A stretch of DNA of 64,000 bases from Clytia hemisphaerica (GCA_902728285.1 CACVBU010001294.1:1364001-1428000), one strand, 5' to 3'; counted from the first letter of the stretch, positions 45,975 through 58,761 are shown. Notes: generated by a model not told the origin, from the letters alone. A program made the numbers and translations.

Positions 45975-47454
45975 ATAATCAATATATCAATCAATATATA
46001 AAACAAATTTAATACTACTTTTCTCACACAAAAAGCGAGAAAAATCCTTTGAGCGTCTATTCTCAAAGGTGGGTCAAAGTACGATGATTTTTCTTAGAAG
46101 TTTTTCTTTTTTTTCTACCAGCTTTTTTTATTTGACGTCAAATAAATCTTTCAACTGACGCCAAATTGATTTTTCAACTGCCATCAATTTTAAACATATT
46201 GAATGACTAACGTCAATATTTCCTTGTGAATTCTTTAAAAAGATAAAATTTAGTGGGGATGAAATTTCGCAGATTACACAAAAATCTGCAAAATCCACGA
46301 AATTTTATTCTCCCGAAATTTTATCCCATTAAAGTAGTGTTTCTTTACCTGCTCCTCTTTACATAATTTAATTATATCAATCGTAAGGCGTTCGTCCACA
46401 ACATCGGCATCATCTACCCAGGTATTGCATAGTGAGTATAAATTAGTTACACCAAATCATCTCGACTATTCATCATCGGGAGCGTCAAAGAAAGTCCTCA
46501 AAGGCACGACTCAAAGGGACCAAATTGCAATGACTTTATATGCATATAGCTATTCTTCCTTTCCTTCCGATGGTGCTTGATATTACCAGCAACCTGTCAG
46601 GGATGCAAACGAAATCTGGAGCCTAAATTGTTGACTTCTCGGATGCTAAGGTTTATTCGAACCTAGTGAATTGATGGGATGCGTTGTGTCGTCTTGGACC
46701 TACATTCATTCCGAATAGTAGCCAAACCTTGTGCTTGTTAGATAGAGGTGTAGTTGCAATGACAACTTCAGGATTATTGGCTTCAGGCAATAGAAACGTA
46801 CTTCTAATTTGCCTCGATAGCAAGAATCTAAAAAAATGAGAGAGGTTTTGAGCATGGTAAATTTAGAAATGCAGCGGTATTTGAGGAGACAAAAAACGGT
46901 GTAATGAAATTCAGGGGAATTCTTTGGTGTCGCGATGCTCTTACCAAATCCTAAATCCTCTTACCTAAATATATATGGTGAAGGCACTTCATGGAAACGG
47001 CTCTTCGGTCACCTAAAATCATTTAAGTTATGTACTCTTTTAGTTCTTCAAAATTTGACGTGTCGTGTGATGTGCTAGCATTATTCTTACTCTCAACGCT
47101 TCTTTCTGACAGAATATCTGTAGCTTTTTTTCAGTTGTCATGGTGAGTTTAATAAAACGTTTTAAACAAAAACTGTACTCTTCTGCAATTAAGTCACTAT
47201 TAAAGATTTCAAAGTAAAGCGAAAATAAAAAAATGTAGCGTTTCCGGAAACCGGCCGGGTGAGAAAAAAATATTTTCTGACCCGCCCGGAGACTATGGGT
47301 TTATCTAAATGGTTCATCATAAAGAAAATAAAGTTGACCGTTCAAGCTATCAAACGTCTTTTGGTTGATATTCCCACTTATAAATCATGTTTTGTTCGTT
47401 AGTAGTTGATACATTAAGAATTCAGGGCTTACTTCATACTGTTTGCAGTAGCGT
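45975..47454. other. Upstream of kinase gene; one weak exon candidate
   Basis: This would hold the kinase promoter; no clear TATA or initiator was identified. On the minus strand a strong acceptor (CTCTCATTTTTTTAG, about 46828-46842) precedes a 58-codon frame, 46826-46653 (STFLLPEANNPEVVIATTPL onward), ending in TAA. It may be a stray or 5' exon. 47255-47292 is a GC-rich hairpin (CGGCCGGGT and complement). Confidence 0.35.
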
Positions 47455-47606
47455 AGACAGGAGGGGCGCAAAATTTGTGTAGGAGAGCAAATTTTTATGA
47501 TGCTGTAATTATCTATTCATGATAATTGAATCAAATCAAAAGATAATTACTGTGTCATAAAAATCTGCTCTCCGACACAAATTTTGCGCCCCTCTAATCT
47601 ACCCTG
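47455..47606. mobile_element. Compact hairpin MITE, 152 bp
   Basis: Arms of about 65 bp: GCAGTAGCGTAGACAGGAGG with GGGGCGCAAAATTTGTGT and AGATAATTA-type inner ends, mirrored at 47540-47606. There is almost no loop. Transcription would give a long dsRNA stem. Confidence 0.8.
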
Positions 47607-47748
47607 CTGGTTCGTATATAAAAGTAAAAGTTATCTTTAAAGTTCTATTTCAATGATCTTAAGTTATCAACTAGTCATAGCTTTCACTAAATGCCCCCAC
47701 ATAAAGATCATGTCATGCACTTATAAAGCTTTAATTGATTGCTTTAAT

Positions 47749-47814
47749 TATTGATTGATTGCTTGATTGATTGATTGATTGATTGATCTATATATTGATT
47801 TATTGATTGATTGA
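47749..47814. repeat. (ATTG)n microsatellite
   Basis: Imperfect GATT/ATTG tetranucleotide tract interrupted by TCTATATA. Confidence 0.85.
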
Positions 47815-49635
47815 GGCGTTTGCTTGAAAAAAAAAATTATATTCCATTATAAAAAAATACATACTTGAAGAATTCATGCAGCTTGATAACTTAATAAAAT
47901 TTAAGGAAAAGCTGGAAAAGCCTCTCAAAAATATATTTAAAAAGTTATGGTATCATTATCTTACTGATTTTCACATTTCCTGTTTGTTTGTTTTTTCTCC
48001 TAGTTTCTTTCTTATAACGATATATGTCATGATTATTATTCACTAAATAGACCTTTTCTAATAATGTCGCAGACATCTTAGATTGTAGACAAAATATATG
48101 GACATACGCAGTGAATAAATCCACAAGGTAACCAATCAGAAATAGCTTCTTTTTTTTTTCATTGGCTGCTATATTTCAACATTTCTCTATTGCTACTTTG
48201 CCTAATAAACAAAAGTCAAGAGGATACTGCGTATAAAATTTATCAAAAAGTTCTGCGTCATCTTAAGTTGGGTGAAATAGAAACTCACTTATCCTAGTTA
48301 AGGCCCGGGCTCCACTAGCGTACGCTGTGATTGCACTTCTCAAGTAAAATCTTCTATGTTGTTGGTCAAAAGAAAAGTAAAGGAATGCCATTGTGGTTCA
48401 TTCAGACGTACAGTCGGGAAAAGTTAAAATGCGCCTAAATTTCTTTTCAAGTGCATAGTCCTTTTTCATGATGCAATCTTTTCTCCAAGCTGATCGCAGC
48501 GCAGACAATGAAGAGACGTGCCTTCAGGAAGCTAGACTTTTTGAGTTTATAGCTAGCGATATATACTTTCCCTTTATGGTGTTTCTGTATGACTGTCTGT
48601 GTACCTAGTTTAACCATCGTTAAATGCCTTCGAGAAGGTCTCTCCTAACTTAGAAAGCCAGAATTTGGAGCACCAAACCACTGGAGCGTAAGTTATTTAG
48701 GCTATCACAACTGCATTAAAAAGTTTAACGTACGCATGTAAAGTTTAACGAGTAAACAAACTTTTTTCAGGTTTTTGAAAAAGATTTACCACACTGAAAA
48801 GACGTAAAAACACTCTAAGTGAGGTAAATTATTTTGAAGACCAAAAGAAAAAGTCAACCACGTTTGGATTCAACTTTACATATGCGTGCATTCATCTTTT
48901 TTGTACTTTGCCGGTTGTTTTACTAAGTTAAGAAGGACTTTCTCGAGTTACGACCATATATGTATTTAGAGCTCAAGAAGCCCTATAAACAATAAAGGTA
49001 GTTATCAATAAAATGACAGACAAAAATAAATTAGAGTTTGAACAAAAATATCAAATGTACATTTGAAAACTTAAGCAAATTTCTTTAAAGATTCTGGAAT
49101 GAAAAAGAATTGAAATCATTGCTGAAGTGAACTTCTGACTAAATTACAGTAGTTAGTATTCAGTTTCAAAGACAAGAAACAAAATTTGACATACAAAACA
49201 CTTTTTCTAGTCAATGAATCAGCTCATCATCATCATAACCAGTAGTCTGCCATTTTGTTTGTTTTGATTTGCACAAGTAATATTGTAATTCGTGCTATAT
49301 CATACACTGTTTTGATTTGCATTTATAACACTCGCTTCAGCTTTTCAAAGCTAAATCAAAACTAAAATTGTAATATGTAATAATGATAATATAACGTAAT
49401 ATGAAAATATGTATACTACCGTCCCGGGAAAAAACCGAACATTTACGGAAGAGACTAACTACGGATATGCTTGCGCGACAACAACAACAACAACAACAAA
49501 ACAATTCGCAAAATTTTGAGATTCCAGTCCAATATCTATGCGTGAAACTATGAGAGCCTCCTCGTCGCTACGCTCCTGCGGGGGCAAAAATGGCAAAAAG
49601 AAAATCTTTTAACAGAGTCCCACGAAAGATGCTAC
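47815..49635. other. Intergenic, nothing recognised
   Basis: AT-rich, with a short (AAC)n tract at 49480-49500. 49501-49570 resembles 16885-16975 (GAGATTCCWGTCCAATATCT, GCGTGAAAC, GCCTCCTCG), a dispersed repeat fragment. Confidence 0.4.
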
Positions 49636-49876
49636 ACACCCCTGTCTCACAGTCCCGGTGGAAGTTCTTTCTTTATGATTCGTATTGAAACCCTTATGGG
49701 GGCAGAAGGTTAAAAAACCCAGCGGGGATGGTTTCGGATTGCAATTTTTAAGCATGGAATTTCGAATGGGGATGAAATCAAAGTCAATTTACCCGTGGGG
49801 CTGAAATTCAAGGGTATTTTCCCACCGGGGAAAAGTTTTTTGCTCAATTTTCCAGTGGGTTGGGGTCCCAGCGGAC
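49636..49876. mobile_element. ACACCCCTGTCTCAC MITE, copy 3
   Basis: Same internal segments as copies 1 and 2 (GGGGATGAAATCAAAGTCAA, TTTTCCAGTGGG). The right end is decayed. Confidence 0.7.
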
Positions 49877-50665
49877 AAAAAAAAAAATCAAAATATAATA
49901 GCCGCATTCTTTTTACCGTCCAACATAGATAACAACATAACGTACATTTCTTTCAAAGACGATGGAAAGGTTGGCTTTGGTATCAACTTTGTGTACCATT
50001 GTCTCTCAGTGCTATGTTTAAGTGCGTGTTACTCCAGCTCATCTTGAGGGGTCAAATTACTGCCACGTCTCAGGGTGTTAAACGTGTGGAGTTGGCAATT
50101 AGTGGAACAAAACCAATCTCGTTTTCTTGGTACATTGTAATCACTCATTCACTAAAGTGACATCTGAGGTTATTGTCGATAATGATTTTTCCACCTTAAA
50201 ATTGGATGTTTGGCAAGAAAGAGTTTCGAAACCAAATTTTGAAGGTTGACATGTCAAACCAGCCGCTTGGAGTACTTTCGTAAACGGCTCCTGTAATAAA
50301 AGAACCGTAGATAATTAATGCAAAAAATTCTTTAAACCTTGAAAAAAATATATGTGGCTGCAGTTAAAAAAATACACAATCAAATTGAAAAGTTTTGATG
50401 TATCCTCGGTGGAAACAAAATTTACACTCCCTCTCAGATCAAGTCAACAATAGCCCAAAATCTGGCTCAATTCTTGTTGATGTCATCAGCTGCCAAGTAT
50501 ATGAGTTGCATTTTCAAACCAGGCTCAATTGATGAGCCTTAAAATGAAGTAAGTTAATGGAATTCGATGGCTAAATTTAGCGATATTTTGATTTTGAGAT
50601 TAATTATTTTCAATAATCTTCCTATATTTTAGGGCCAAGCAGTAGTGTGGTGGGTCGACTAAAAT
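49877..50665. other. Intergenic, nothing recognised
   Basis: No open frame or repeat of note. Confidence 0.4.
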
Positions 50666-50666
50666 T

Positions 50667-50891
50667 GGGCTCTTCCAGAAAAGATCCGTTCATGGGGGGG
50701 GAGGTGGGTGTGGAGGATATTATTTTTTTCATGAATTACCCCTGGACATTTTGATTTCTAACCCCCTGGAACCCCGTGGACATTGGAATTTACCCCCTGG
50801 ACATTGCAATTTTTTGGTTTTTTTTCAATACCCCTGGACAATTCATCCTCCACCCCCCCCCCCCATGAACGGATTTTTTCTGGAAGAGCCC
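50667..50891. mobile_element. MITE with GGGCTCTTCCAGAAAA termini
   Basis: About 38-bp inverted ends: GGGCTCTTCCAGAAAAGATC then CGTTCATGGGGGGG, mirrored by CCCCCCCATGAACGG and TTTTTTCTGGAAGAGCCC. The interior has inverted CCCCTGGACATT repeats. ATT sits on both sides, too short to be sure of a duplication. Confidence 0.75.
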
Positions 50892-51195
50892 ATTCGGGCA
50901 AACTGGGGAGGCCATTGTTAGAAGATTTAGATTTTGGCGCCTCCTATGAGAATTAAATATATTTTTAAAAGTAAGGCGAGCGAAGCAAGCACAAAAACTT
51001 TGTGGTCTTTTCTCTCTTTTTGAGCCTGGTTTGAGAATACAAATGTTAATTGGCAGCTGATGGTATGTAGTGGCAACAAGAAATGTGACGGATTTTGGAC
51101 CATGTTAGGGGGTCTGATTGGCCAAACTTCAAAGACCGAAAGCATCCACCGAAGGGGGGGGGCAAAAATATCTGTTCTGAAGGCACGTTCCAACC

Positions 51196-51905
51196 TGACG
51201 TCCAACCATGGCGATCTGTTCTTAACGAACTAAAGAAAAAAAGTCTGCTGGAAAAAAGTGATCTGTTCTACTGAAGATTGGGACCAGCTGGAAAACTATG
51301 ATCTGTTCTACTGAAGATTGGGACCAGCTGGAAAACTATGATCTGTTCTACTGAAGATTGGGACAAGCAGCCGGAAAAATATGATCTGTTCTACTGAAGA
51401 TTGGGACCAGCTGGAAAAATATGATCTGTTCTTATGAAAAATAGTTTGATAACCAAAAAATAAGGTGTCTAAGAATTTCCTATCTGTTCTGAGGGAATTT
51501 CAAGAAAGTCAAAAAGTCTTTGAGATCTGTTCTTTTCCTTCTGAATGTGGTTGCCTGGAGTGGTAGCTGAAAATTCTCTATCTGTTCTACAAAACATCTG
51601 GCAATTGTCAATATGTTCGAGCTGTTAGCTGGAAATTAAGTTTCTGTTCTTAAAAGTACTTCAAAGTCGAGCTGGAATTTAGCGATCTGTTCTTATAAGA
51701 TTTTGTCAGCCCTGGTAGATAAGAACAGTTAACTCGCGTAAAATCAATCACCTGGTAATTTTGTACCTGTTCCGAAAGTTTTTTTACCTCCTAGCTGGAA
51801 AAATATAACTGCGTTCTGAAGTAAAAATTTCTTCCCTGGAAAACGAGGAACTGTTCTTAATTTCGTGGAAATCCTTCCAGCTGGCAAATCCGAACAGATA
51901 TTTGC
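51196..51905. repeat. Tandem array with recurring GATCTGTTCT
   Basis: 51258-51430 holds four units of about 41-45 bp (GATCTGTTCTACTGAAGATT then GGGACCAGCTGGAAAAATAT), three of them nearly identical. On both sides the array decays into longer, less regular units that still keep AGCTGGAAA and CTGTTCT roughly every 50-60 bp as far as 51905. It does not encode a long frame. Confidence 0.8.
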
Positions 51906-53697
51906 AAATTTTAGGTCGGTGGCTGCTTCTGAAAGACAACCCTATTTTCGTTACACACTTCATGATATTTTACATAAAAGTGTAAGAATTCATCCCAATA
52001 TGCCAATAGCAATGTACTATAAATGGATTCTGCTAAAAATCATTTTTTTTAACTTATAACCCCTATAAGTTTAGCGGTATTTTAATTTGGCCATTCGTTA
52101 AAAATTTAGTTAAAACTTTAATCCCGACTAAAACTAATCCAATTAAGGTAGTGGAATACAAATACGTACTCAGTTTCGTTGTGGACAGTCTGTAAGATTT
52201 GTCTCCTCAAAATTTGATTTATGTATGGTTGGAATTCCATCCAAAGTCTCCAAGAATATTCGTTCATTTCAGCAGCTCCAATCTTGCCCCGGGCAGAGAC
52301 TTCACATTATCGGCCAGAAACATGGTGAAGTGCCATCTGGTACTGGAAGCTTTGACCCAATCCACTCCTGTTGACAAATTTTTATTTTTACCACCAAATA
52401 CCTTCAAAGGAAATAAAATAAACACTACCATGAAAGTAAAACGAACAAAATGAAACAAAAAGAACAAAATAAAAGGGGGTTTTCCTTGTCACGTGTCAAG
52501 TAAGAATTTTCGTTTTGAGTGAGTTTTTATGCAAGAATTACACTGATACAGGGGACATTTTGCCGAATATAATGATCTTGCACCAACATTTGCAAATCTA
52601 TGGGATTCAACAGGGACGAGTAAATTCAGCCCTCCAAAATTCCCTTGGACAAAAAGCGGTCACCCTGGAATAAACAGGGGTTTTTCGGATGGGGTTTTAT
52701 ATAACTTGACCTACAAAAGCTGTAATTGTTTTTAATATATATTGTTTATTACCTTTGTTGTGAATTGTTGTATATGGAATGGAATAGTGTTTTTAGACTT
52801 CATTTGGTTAGATTTAACACCGTGTATGACACGCTCGAGTTGTGTAATATGACGATTTTAAAGGATGAGGCGTCTGAGGCGTGCAAGCATGTGACGATAG
52901 GAAAACTGCAATTCAATTTTGCTGTTATTCTTTTCGGCGCCATAACGTCAAGCCGAAATGGGCGCAAATGGGTATTCCAGTTTCTACGAGACAAATTTTT
53001 TAAATGAAAATTACGACAAATAGACAAGTTATACACGTAATGAATCGAATCTATCTACCTTTCCCGATGGTACAAAAATTTATCATTGCCATTCGTAGAA
53101 ATGCAAACCTTTTGGTTTTCAGCGTATTATTCATAGTATCCCGGACGTTCTGCAGTATAAGAGAGGCCACTCTCTTCTATCAATGAAAATAAAGTTGAAT
53201 TTATTTAAACAATACTCTTACAAAGTTTCTCAAATTGATTATTTGTTTTTCTGGATGGGCCCATAACATTCAATAAGATATTAGAGGCCGGGATTAGAGG
53301 TATGGAAAATTTCATAAAACTTGGTTCAAAGGGCGACACTTGAAAAAGTTTAAGAAATATCGAGCCCTTACATCAATATATTGATTGACGATGTTTAAAA
53401 ATCTTAGCTCTTATGTATATTACATTCTATATATGTAACATGTATATCACATTCATAATTACTGACTGGTATTCGATACCTAGACCAACATTGACACTGA
53501 TTCTGAAATAAAGAAGTAGCCTACCTACCTTTACGAACTTTTTTTGTGTATTCTTCACCATCATAACAATAACAGGTTCAGTTAAGTCCTGACATCTGAC
53601 AGTTTTCTTGTTCACAAATCAATGATAACTCATCACGATATATTTGTTTGTGAGAACCATATCAATCACTGTGGTTTGCATGAACTAATTAGATGCA
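51906..53697. other. Intergenic with weak exon candidates
   Basis: 52794-53007 (+) follows a TTTTTAG acceptor and reads LHLVRFNTVYDTLELCNMTI onward for 71 codons to a stop. 53122 (+) follows TTTTCAG and reads RIIHSIPDVLQYKRGHSLLS onward for 49 codons; AATAAA at about 53189 overlaps it. 52378 downwards (-) follows an ACAG and reads GVDWVKASSTRWHFTMFLAD onward to a stop at 52264. None is assigned to a family, and they may be relics. Confidence 0.25.
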
Positions 53698-54165
53698 GCT
53701 AGCCAATAATTCCGCCAAACAATTAATACATACTTGTTTCGTATTACTTACTAAGTCCCATACTCCGAAAGTACAAGTTAAATGGGGATTTAAAGTATAG
53801 CTTTAAATCAGAGTTTAAATTTATTTCGGCACTATACGCCCTCCGCCCTTTAGCCTTGGATGTCTGGTTCACATTCATTCTGCAAATTAGCCACCCTGTC
53901 CTATCGGGAAACCGTAACCTTTGATGCTTCTTTCGCAAAAATGCTGAGTTCAGACTGGTGTAAAAATTTTTTACCGCCCTCCCGCCCTACAGTTAAAAAG
54001 GAAATGGTTGCAGGCAACTCTTTTTTATATACTGTTTGTAAAGGGACGATTTTACCCAAAATATATATTATGAGTAGTTAGCCAATAATTCCGCCAAACA
54101 ATTAATACATACTTGTTTCGTATTACTTACTAATTCCCATCCTCCGAAAGTACAAGTTAAATTCT
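53698..54165. repeat. 95-bp direct repeat, 380 bp apart
   Basis: AGCCAATAATTCCGCCAAAC...GTATTACTTACTAA...CTCCGAAAGTACAAGTTAAA at 53698-53775 recurs at 54078-54160 with few changes. The spacing suggests a partial tandem duplication or the two ends of a long-repeat element. Confidence 0.75.
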
Positions 54166-54903
54166 AAATTAAAATCAAAGTTTCTTTTATAAATAACGTG
54201 TGATCTAATAGGAGTTATAGCTACCCGGTATAAAATATTGTACCGTAAAAATAACGGATTTTTCTTATTTTCTCTGAAAATAAAACGTAGGATTTGTAAA
54301 TGCACTGTTTTACTTGGGCTGCAGTTTTATCAAAAGAGCTGTTGAAATTAGACTAATTAACTAACTAAAACATTATTTTTTGCACTTGAAAACAGTTTTG
54401 TACACAAATGAAGGTGAAAGCGAGACAAATGAAATATAAATACCTGTGTTGAAACTCTTTTTACTTAAATTGAAGCAAAACTATTGTTTACTTTATAGGA
54501 CAATGAAAACAACACAATATTTTTAACTGCATTGACGTCAACTGTAAGATATAGTTCTGTTTATTATAATTAATTTATTAGTCATCATTTTTACTCGAGG
54601 AAGCTATTTGGTTGGATATGGTCATACGGTTTGAAGAGTTTGAAAATTCTGAAGGATAAAGTGCTTTAAAGACCAAGAACCTGAGTTTTGTTGTTTTATA
54701 GTTTTGCATTCCAAAGTTATTCAATATTGACCATATTATTTTATAGATCAGCATATCAAGAACTCGTGGATCGACGGCGTCGAAAGGGAATTTTAAAGTT
54801 CATATTAATATTGGTAGTTGATATTTTTAAAACGTTACTCCTATCTCTTGAGATAAAAGAGTTAAAACTAGAGATAAAACCTCATACGTTGGAAGTGTAA
54901 TTT

Positions 54904-55192
54904 CCCGGGGGGGGCAGTGGGTTTACCAACTGACGGTATGTGCGGCGAAAAAATTGGCTTTTAGAATCGCACCATTACAGTGCAGAAAAAAATTGGATCA
55001 AATTTTAAACTCTTTTAGAGCAAAAAAAATCAACATCTTCGAGCAAAAATTTGCAATTTTACCCAGATTTGCTGAAATTTCCACCCTTACAGTGCATTTA
55101 TCAAAAGTCCACCCTTACAGTGCATTTCTGATATTTTGAAAAACATACCCTTAACCGCAGCACATACCCGTCGGTCAATTTGCTTGACTGGG
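54904..55192. mobile_element. G/C-tract MITE family, copy with 7-bp duplication
   Basis: CCCGGGGGGGGCAGTGGG start; the inner GACGGTATGTGCGGCG is mirrored by CGCAGCACATACCCGTCGG. GTAATTT abuts both ends (54897-54903, 55193-55199). The interior has repeated ACCCTTACAGTGCATTT units. The frame at 54954 is repeat-derived. Confidence 0.72.
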
Positions 55193-55526
55193 GTAATTTA
55201 TAAGTAGATTAATAATCTACAGGATAGGATTTAATAATATTAAAAGAATGAAGCTGGAAAATAACTGGTGAAGAAGAAAATGAAATGTTATTTTAACATA
55301 CCGACTGCTATACTCAGTTGCAATGTTTTTTTTTTGTAATTTCTCAACCACCGCTCCAACTTTCACAAGAGATATACAGCTAATAACACATTAGAAATTA
55401 ATTCTTTTTTATTCTTTTCACAGAAACGCAAAAGACAACAACAGTCAATTATAAATCATAAAAGAAGTCTTTATTAGCTTTAATTTTTATATTTTATTTT
55501 ACAGCTCACTCAAACATTTTTTAGAT

Positions 55527-55709
55527 TCGGAACACCAATAATGACGAAAAATTACTTAAATTAAAAAGCTTAATTACTTATGGTGTCCCATTAATTTCAG
55601 AAGATGAAAATGGTAGCAAAAATGTCACTATTGATGATTGCCAATTCGGCAACCACGAATTTCGTGTAAAATCACAATTTATCGTTTGCTATTCTCAGAA
55701 GAATATAAT
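55527..55709 (+). pseudogene. Exon-like segment, possibly from a filamin/Ig-type domain protein
   Basis: After a polypyrimidine-AG (AACATTTTTTAG) the frame reads KLLKLKSLITYGVPLISEDE onward for about 60 codons to a TAA. About 100 bp later a paralogous exon-like piece, 55810-55879, follows TATCGTTTCAG and reads VVPLITKEFNVKCSNVTQSG QGEL up to GAATT|GTAAGT. A second GTGACCC...GGTGAATT|GTAAGTGG unit lies at 55720-55750. The GxGEL ending recalls strand patterns of filamin-type repeats, but the similarity is short. It is probably a decayed, partly duplicated gene. Confidence 0.35.
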
Positions 55710-56081
55710 TTAAATTTTGGAATGTGACCCATCTGGTGAAGGTGAATTGTAAGTGGCATTTAATATTGGTAAGTAAAATTTATTAAAGTATAATTTATCG
55801 TTTCAGATGTTGTACCTCTGATTACAAAAGAGTTCAACGTTAAATGTTCAAATGTGACCCAATCGGGTCAAGGTGAATTGTAAGTGGCATTTAATGTTTG
55901 GTTATTTCATACTTTTTCAACTACCTTCCCTCCTTTATGACATGTTCTATGCAACGAAAAAGAGACGTTTGGTTTGTTTTAGACTCGAGAGACGCTAACG
56001 GTATCGAGGACTTCAAGACGGAAGTTCTGGATATCGAGGACTTTTTCATATTTTTAGTATTTTTTTACTAGAATCATTGCA

Positions 56082-56765
56082 ATTAAAGTCTATTCACGAT
56101 AAGTGTGCACTCTTTTTTCATTTACCTATAACTTTTGAAGGAATTCTTCAATCTTTATAAATTTGGTATCATTGGAAAGATATTAGTGAGTGAAACAATT
56201 TGAAATAAAAAAATCTTCAAAAAAATTATAAAAATGAAGATGAAAATGAAGAAGAAAAAAAGGAAGATCTTGTAGAAAAGTGCTATAACTATCATTTTCC
56301 CTGAAGTGAATCCTTGATCATCGAACGTCATTACTGTGAAAAAAATTCTCAAAAATAATCATTTAGTCAAAAGATATCAAACAAAGTTATAAGCTGGTTG
56401 ACGTCTAAAAACGCTGTTTTCTGCAGTTTTTTGCTGTTTTTTGGGTCAATCACTTATTAACTTTGTATCATAACTTTATATTGAATAAATATTTTAATAA
56501 AATTTCTTCACAGTGATGATTTCCTAAGATCAAAAAATCTCTCCAGTGAAAATGAAAGTTATAGCACTTTTCTACAAGATCTTTATTTTTTTCTTCTTCA
56601 TTTTCATCTTCATTTTTGGAATTTTTTTAAAGATTTTTTTATTTCAAATTGTTCCACTCACTAATATCTTTCCACTGATACCAAATTTGTAAAGATTGAA
56701 GATTTCCTTCAAAAGTTATAGGTAAAAGAAAAAAGAGTGCACACTTATCGTGAATAGACTTTAAT
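56082..56765. mobile_element. 684-bp foldback element
   Basis: Arms of about 300 bp: ATTAAAGTCTATTCACGATA, AGTGTGCACTCTTTTTTC, ACCTATAACTTTTGAAGGA and a poly-GAAGAAGA/TTCTTCTTC block at 56235-56270 mirrored at 56590-56620. Numerous mismatches suggest age. No coding capacity; no clear target duplication. Confidence 0.75.
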
Positions 56766-58333
56766 AACATTTGGTTTTTTTGTGGGAAAAATAAACCTTC
56801 TTATAATGTATTCCAGAAGAAAACAGTTACATGTTGTTGTTTTCTAAGAAGTCGTTATATTTTCTTTTTTAAATCGAATTTAATTTTTAATTTTTTCAGG
56901 CAGTTGGAAGATTAATTGGTTGATTTGGGTTATTTGATTGATTGTTGATGGATTTTGGTGCAAATATTTCATTAAAACTCAAGATGCTTAAGTGTATTTT
57001 TTGTCTAATCCCAAGTGTTTCAGTTTTCCTTATTATGAACAAGCTTCGATAATCAGCTTTCTTTTTTGGGCTTTGAACTGCTGCTGTTAGTCACCCTTTA
57101 AATTTGATTCTCTTTTCGAGGGACTTTTAAAAAAGTTTTAATGAAGATTCATTGAATTAGTGTAAGAAAACTATGATTGAATCACTATATTTTGTATGAT
57201 GGTGGATGGATATTCTTCAGAACAAGTAAGTAACTTTTACAACAAAGCTCCCTTCCCGATTCCTTGATATCTACAAGCGGATTAGCTTGTTCTAAAAGTT
57301 TGAATCAACTCGAAAGATTTTCTGCATAATACTGGGCCAAAAAGGTTCTATTTTCTGTTAACAGAGCATAACCCTATATTTCTTTTGGAAATCAAAGGAC
57401 TAGACTTCAATTTAAACAATTTTTCCAAAGACATCAAATTTAATTTTCTCACTTCTAAATACTACGTTTATTTTTACGGGAAATATTGATATATTTATAA
57501 AGCCACGCTTTAGATTCAAATCAACAATGTTCGTTGCAATGATCAAGAAAATTCTCATCAAAGACGATGGGAAGTACTAATACCATGAATTTATTATAGA
57601 CACTGGAAAAACAACGTATAAAACGGTGGAGAGCGAAGCATTGTTATTCTTTTGTTTAAGGAAACAATCGAGGATCCAGCTTTGTCCGCAAAGGACAACT
57701 GTCATGGCGGCTCGAAGTTCTCTGATTTTGAAAAATGAATAATAATCTCTTTTCTAAAAATTCCCTTATCTTTATCTTTTTGTACTTTTGCTCGCCAAAA
57801 GTTTGGAAATAAATGCTAAAATACTTAACGGATACATGTATTAAATCTGTTGTGACAAAAACATCAGACAAGAAAAATCAAACAAAAGGCCTAAAATGAC
57901 ACAGAATTTTAAGTTGGCAATATCTCTCTAACATCTTTCTGAGAAGAGTTAAGATCGACATATATGAGACTTGAGTGTCTTGAATTCACCTTGGTATGAA
58001 AATATTTTGGAGGCTCGTGGTGGATCGGTGGTTTTATTAAGGTTAAATTTTAAAAATTTCTGGTGTCAACATTCAATTTTTCATACATAGCATGCTTTTC
58101 GTATCTTTCTTGCAACTTGAAACGTCATAACGACATGTAATTAGCAATTATTTTGATGCGTTCGCCTCTCTAAGGAAAACTTAATTTTCATTTGGGAATT
58201 GAAACTGTGTTAAGATGAAAAAATTATTAAAATGTTACGAAAAATCGTTTAATGAAGGAAGGAGAGTGAACAATAATGTCATTACTGCGGACAAGGCTAG
58301 AACATGAGAAATCAATGAAAATATAGCTCGTTG
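56766..58333. other. Non-coding; part of a duplicated region
   Basis: 56925-57015 (TTTTGGTGCAAATATTTCATTAAAACTCAAGATGCTTAAGTGT region) is paralogous to 59530-59590 plus 60271-60290 and shows the uninserted state of the TTAA MITE site. No gene is seen. Confidence 0.45.
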
Positions 58334-58596
58334 CAGTGCCGTAGGAAGCATTTTCATATTAGGGGGGCTGAAGTTTAGTGACACCGCGAGGGCCAACCAT
58401 GGTTTGGCCCGAGGGGGAAAATTTTGAAAATTTGAGCTCTAGATTGCTTAAAGATACACTCAAAACATGCACATAAAGACAATTATGATAAATTAAAAAA
58501 GAAAAACTTTGCATTTTGCAAAATAACCATTTTTGAAAAAATTATTTGGGGGGCATAGCCCCCCCCTTTGCCCCCCCCCCAGTTGCTACGGCACTG
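58334..58596. mobile_element. CAGTGCCGTAG MITE with 6-bp duplication
   Basis: CAGTGCCGTAGGAA left and, inverted, CAGTGCCGTAGCAA right, with sub-terminal AGGGGGGCT and GGGGGGGCATAGCCCCCC tracts. TCGTTG is repeated on both sides (58328-58333, 58597-58602). Non-coding. Confidence 0.8.
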
Positions 58597-58699
58597 TCGT
58601 TGGTTATCCAGTGTCTATAATAAATTCTTGCTGATACTAAAGTTGTAATCAAAGAAGCTACACTAGGTAAATTGTTTGTTTTCTTAATTTCATTTTCAG

Positions 58700-58761
58700 A
58701 TGATCTGCTGTGTGGTTTCACGATCGAACGTGCTTTTGAAAATTTGACAAGAGCCAACTAA
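58700..58761 (+). other. Candidate terminal exon (20 codons)
   Basis: A good acceptor (AATTTCATTTTCAG) is followed by DDLLCGFTIERAFENLTRAN and a TAA. Too short to assign. It may belong with the coiled-coil exon at 59360, although its stop argues against simple continuation. Confidence 0.25.

Noticed and set aside
53427-54305. Minus-strand frames ending FNLYFRSMGLSK and FNLYFRRMGISK
   Set aside because: The shared ending comes from the 95-bp direct repeat; the upstream parts are unrelated and lack splice support.
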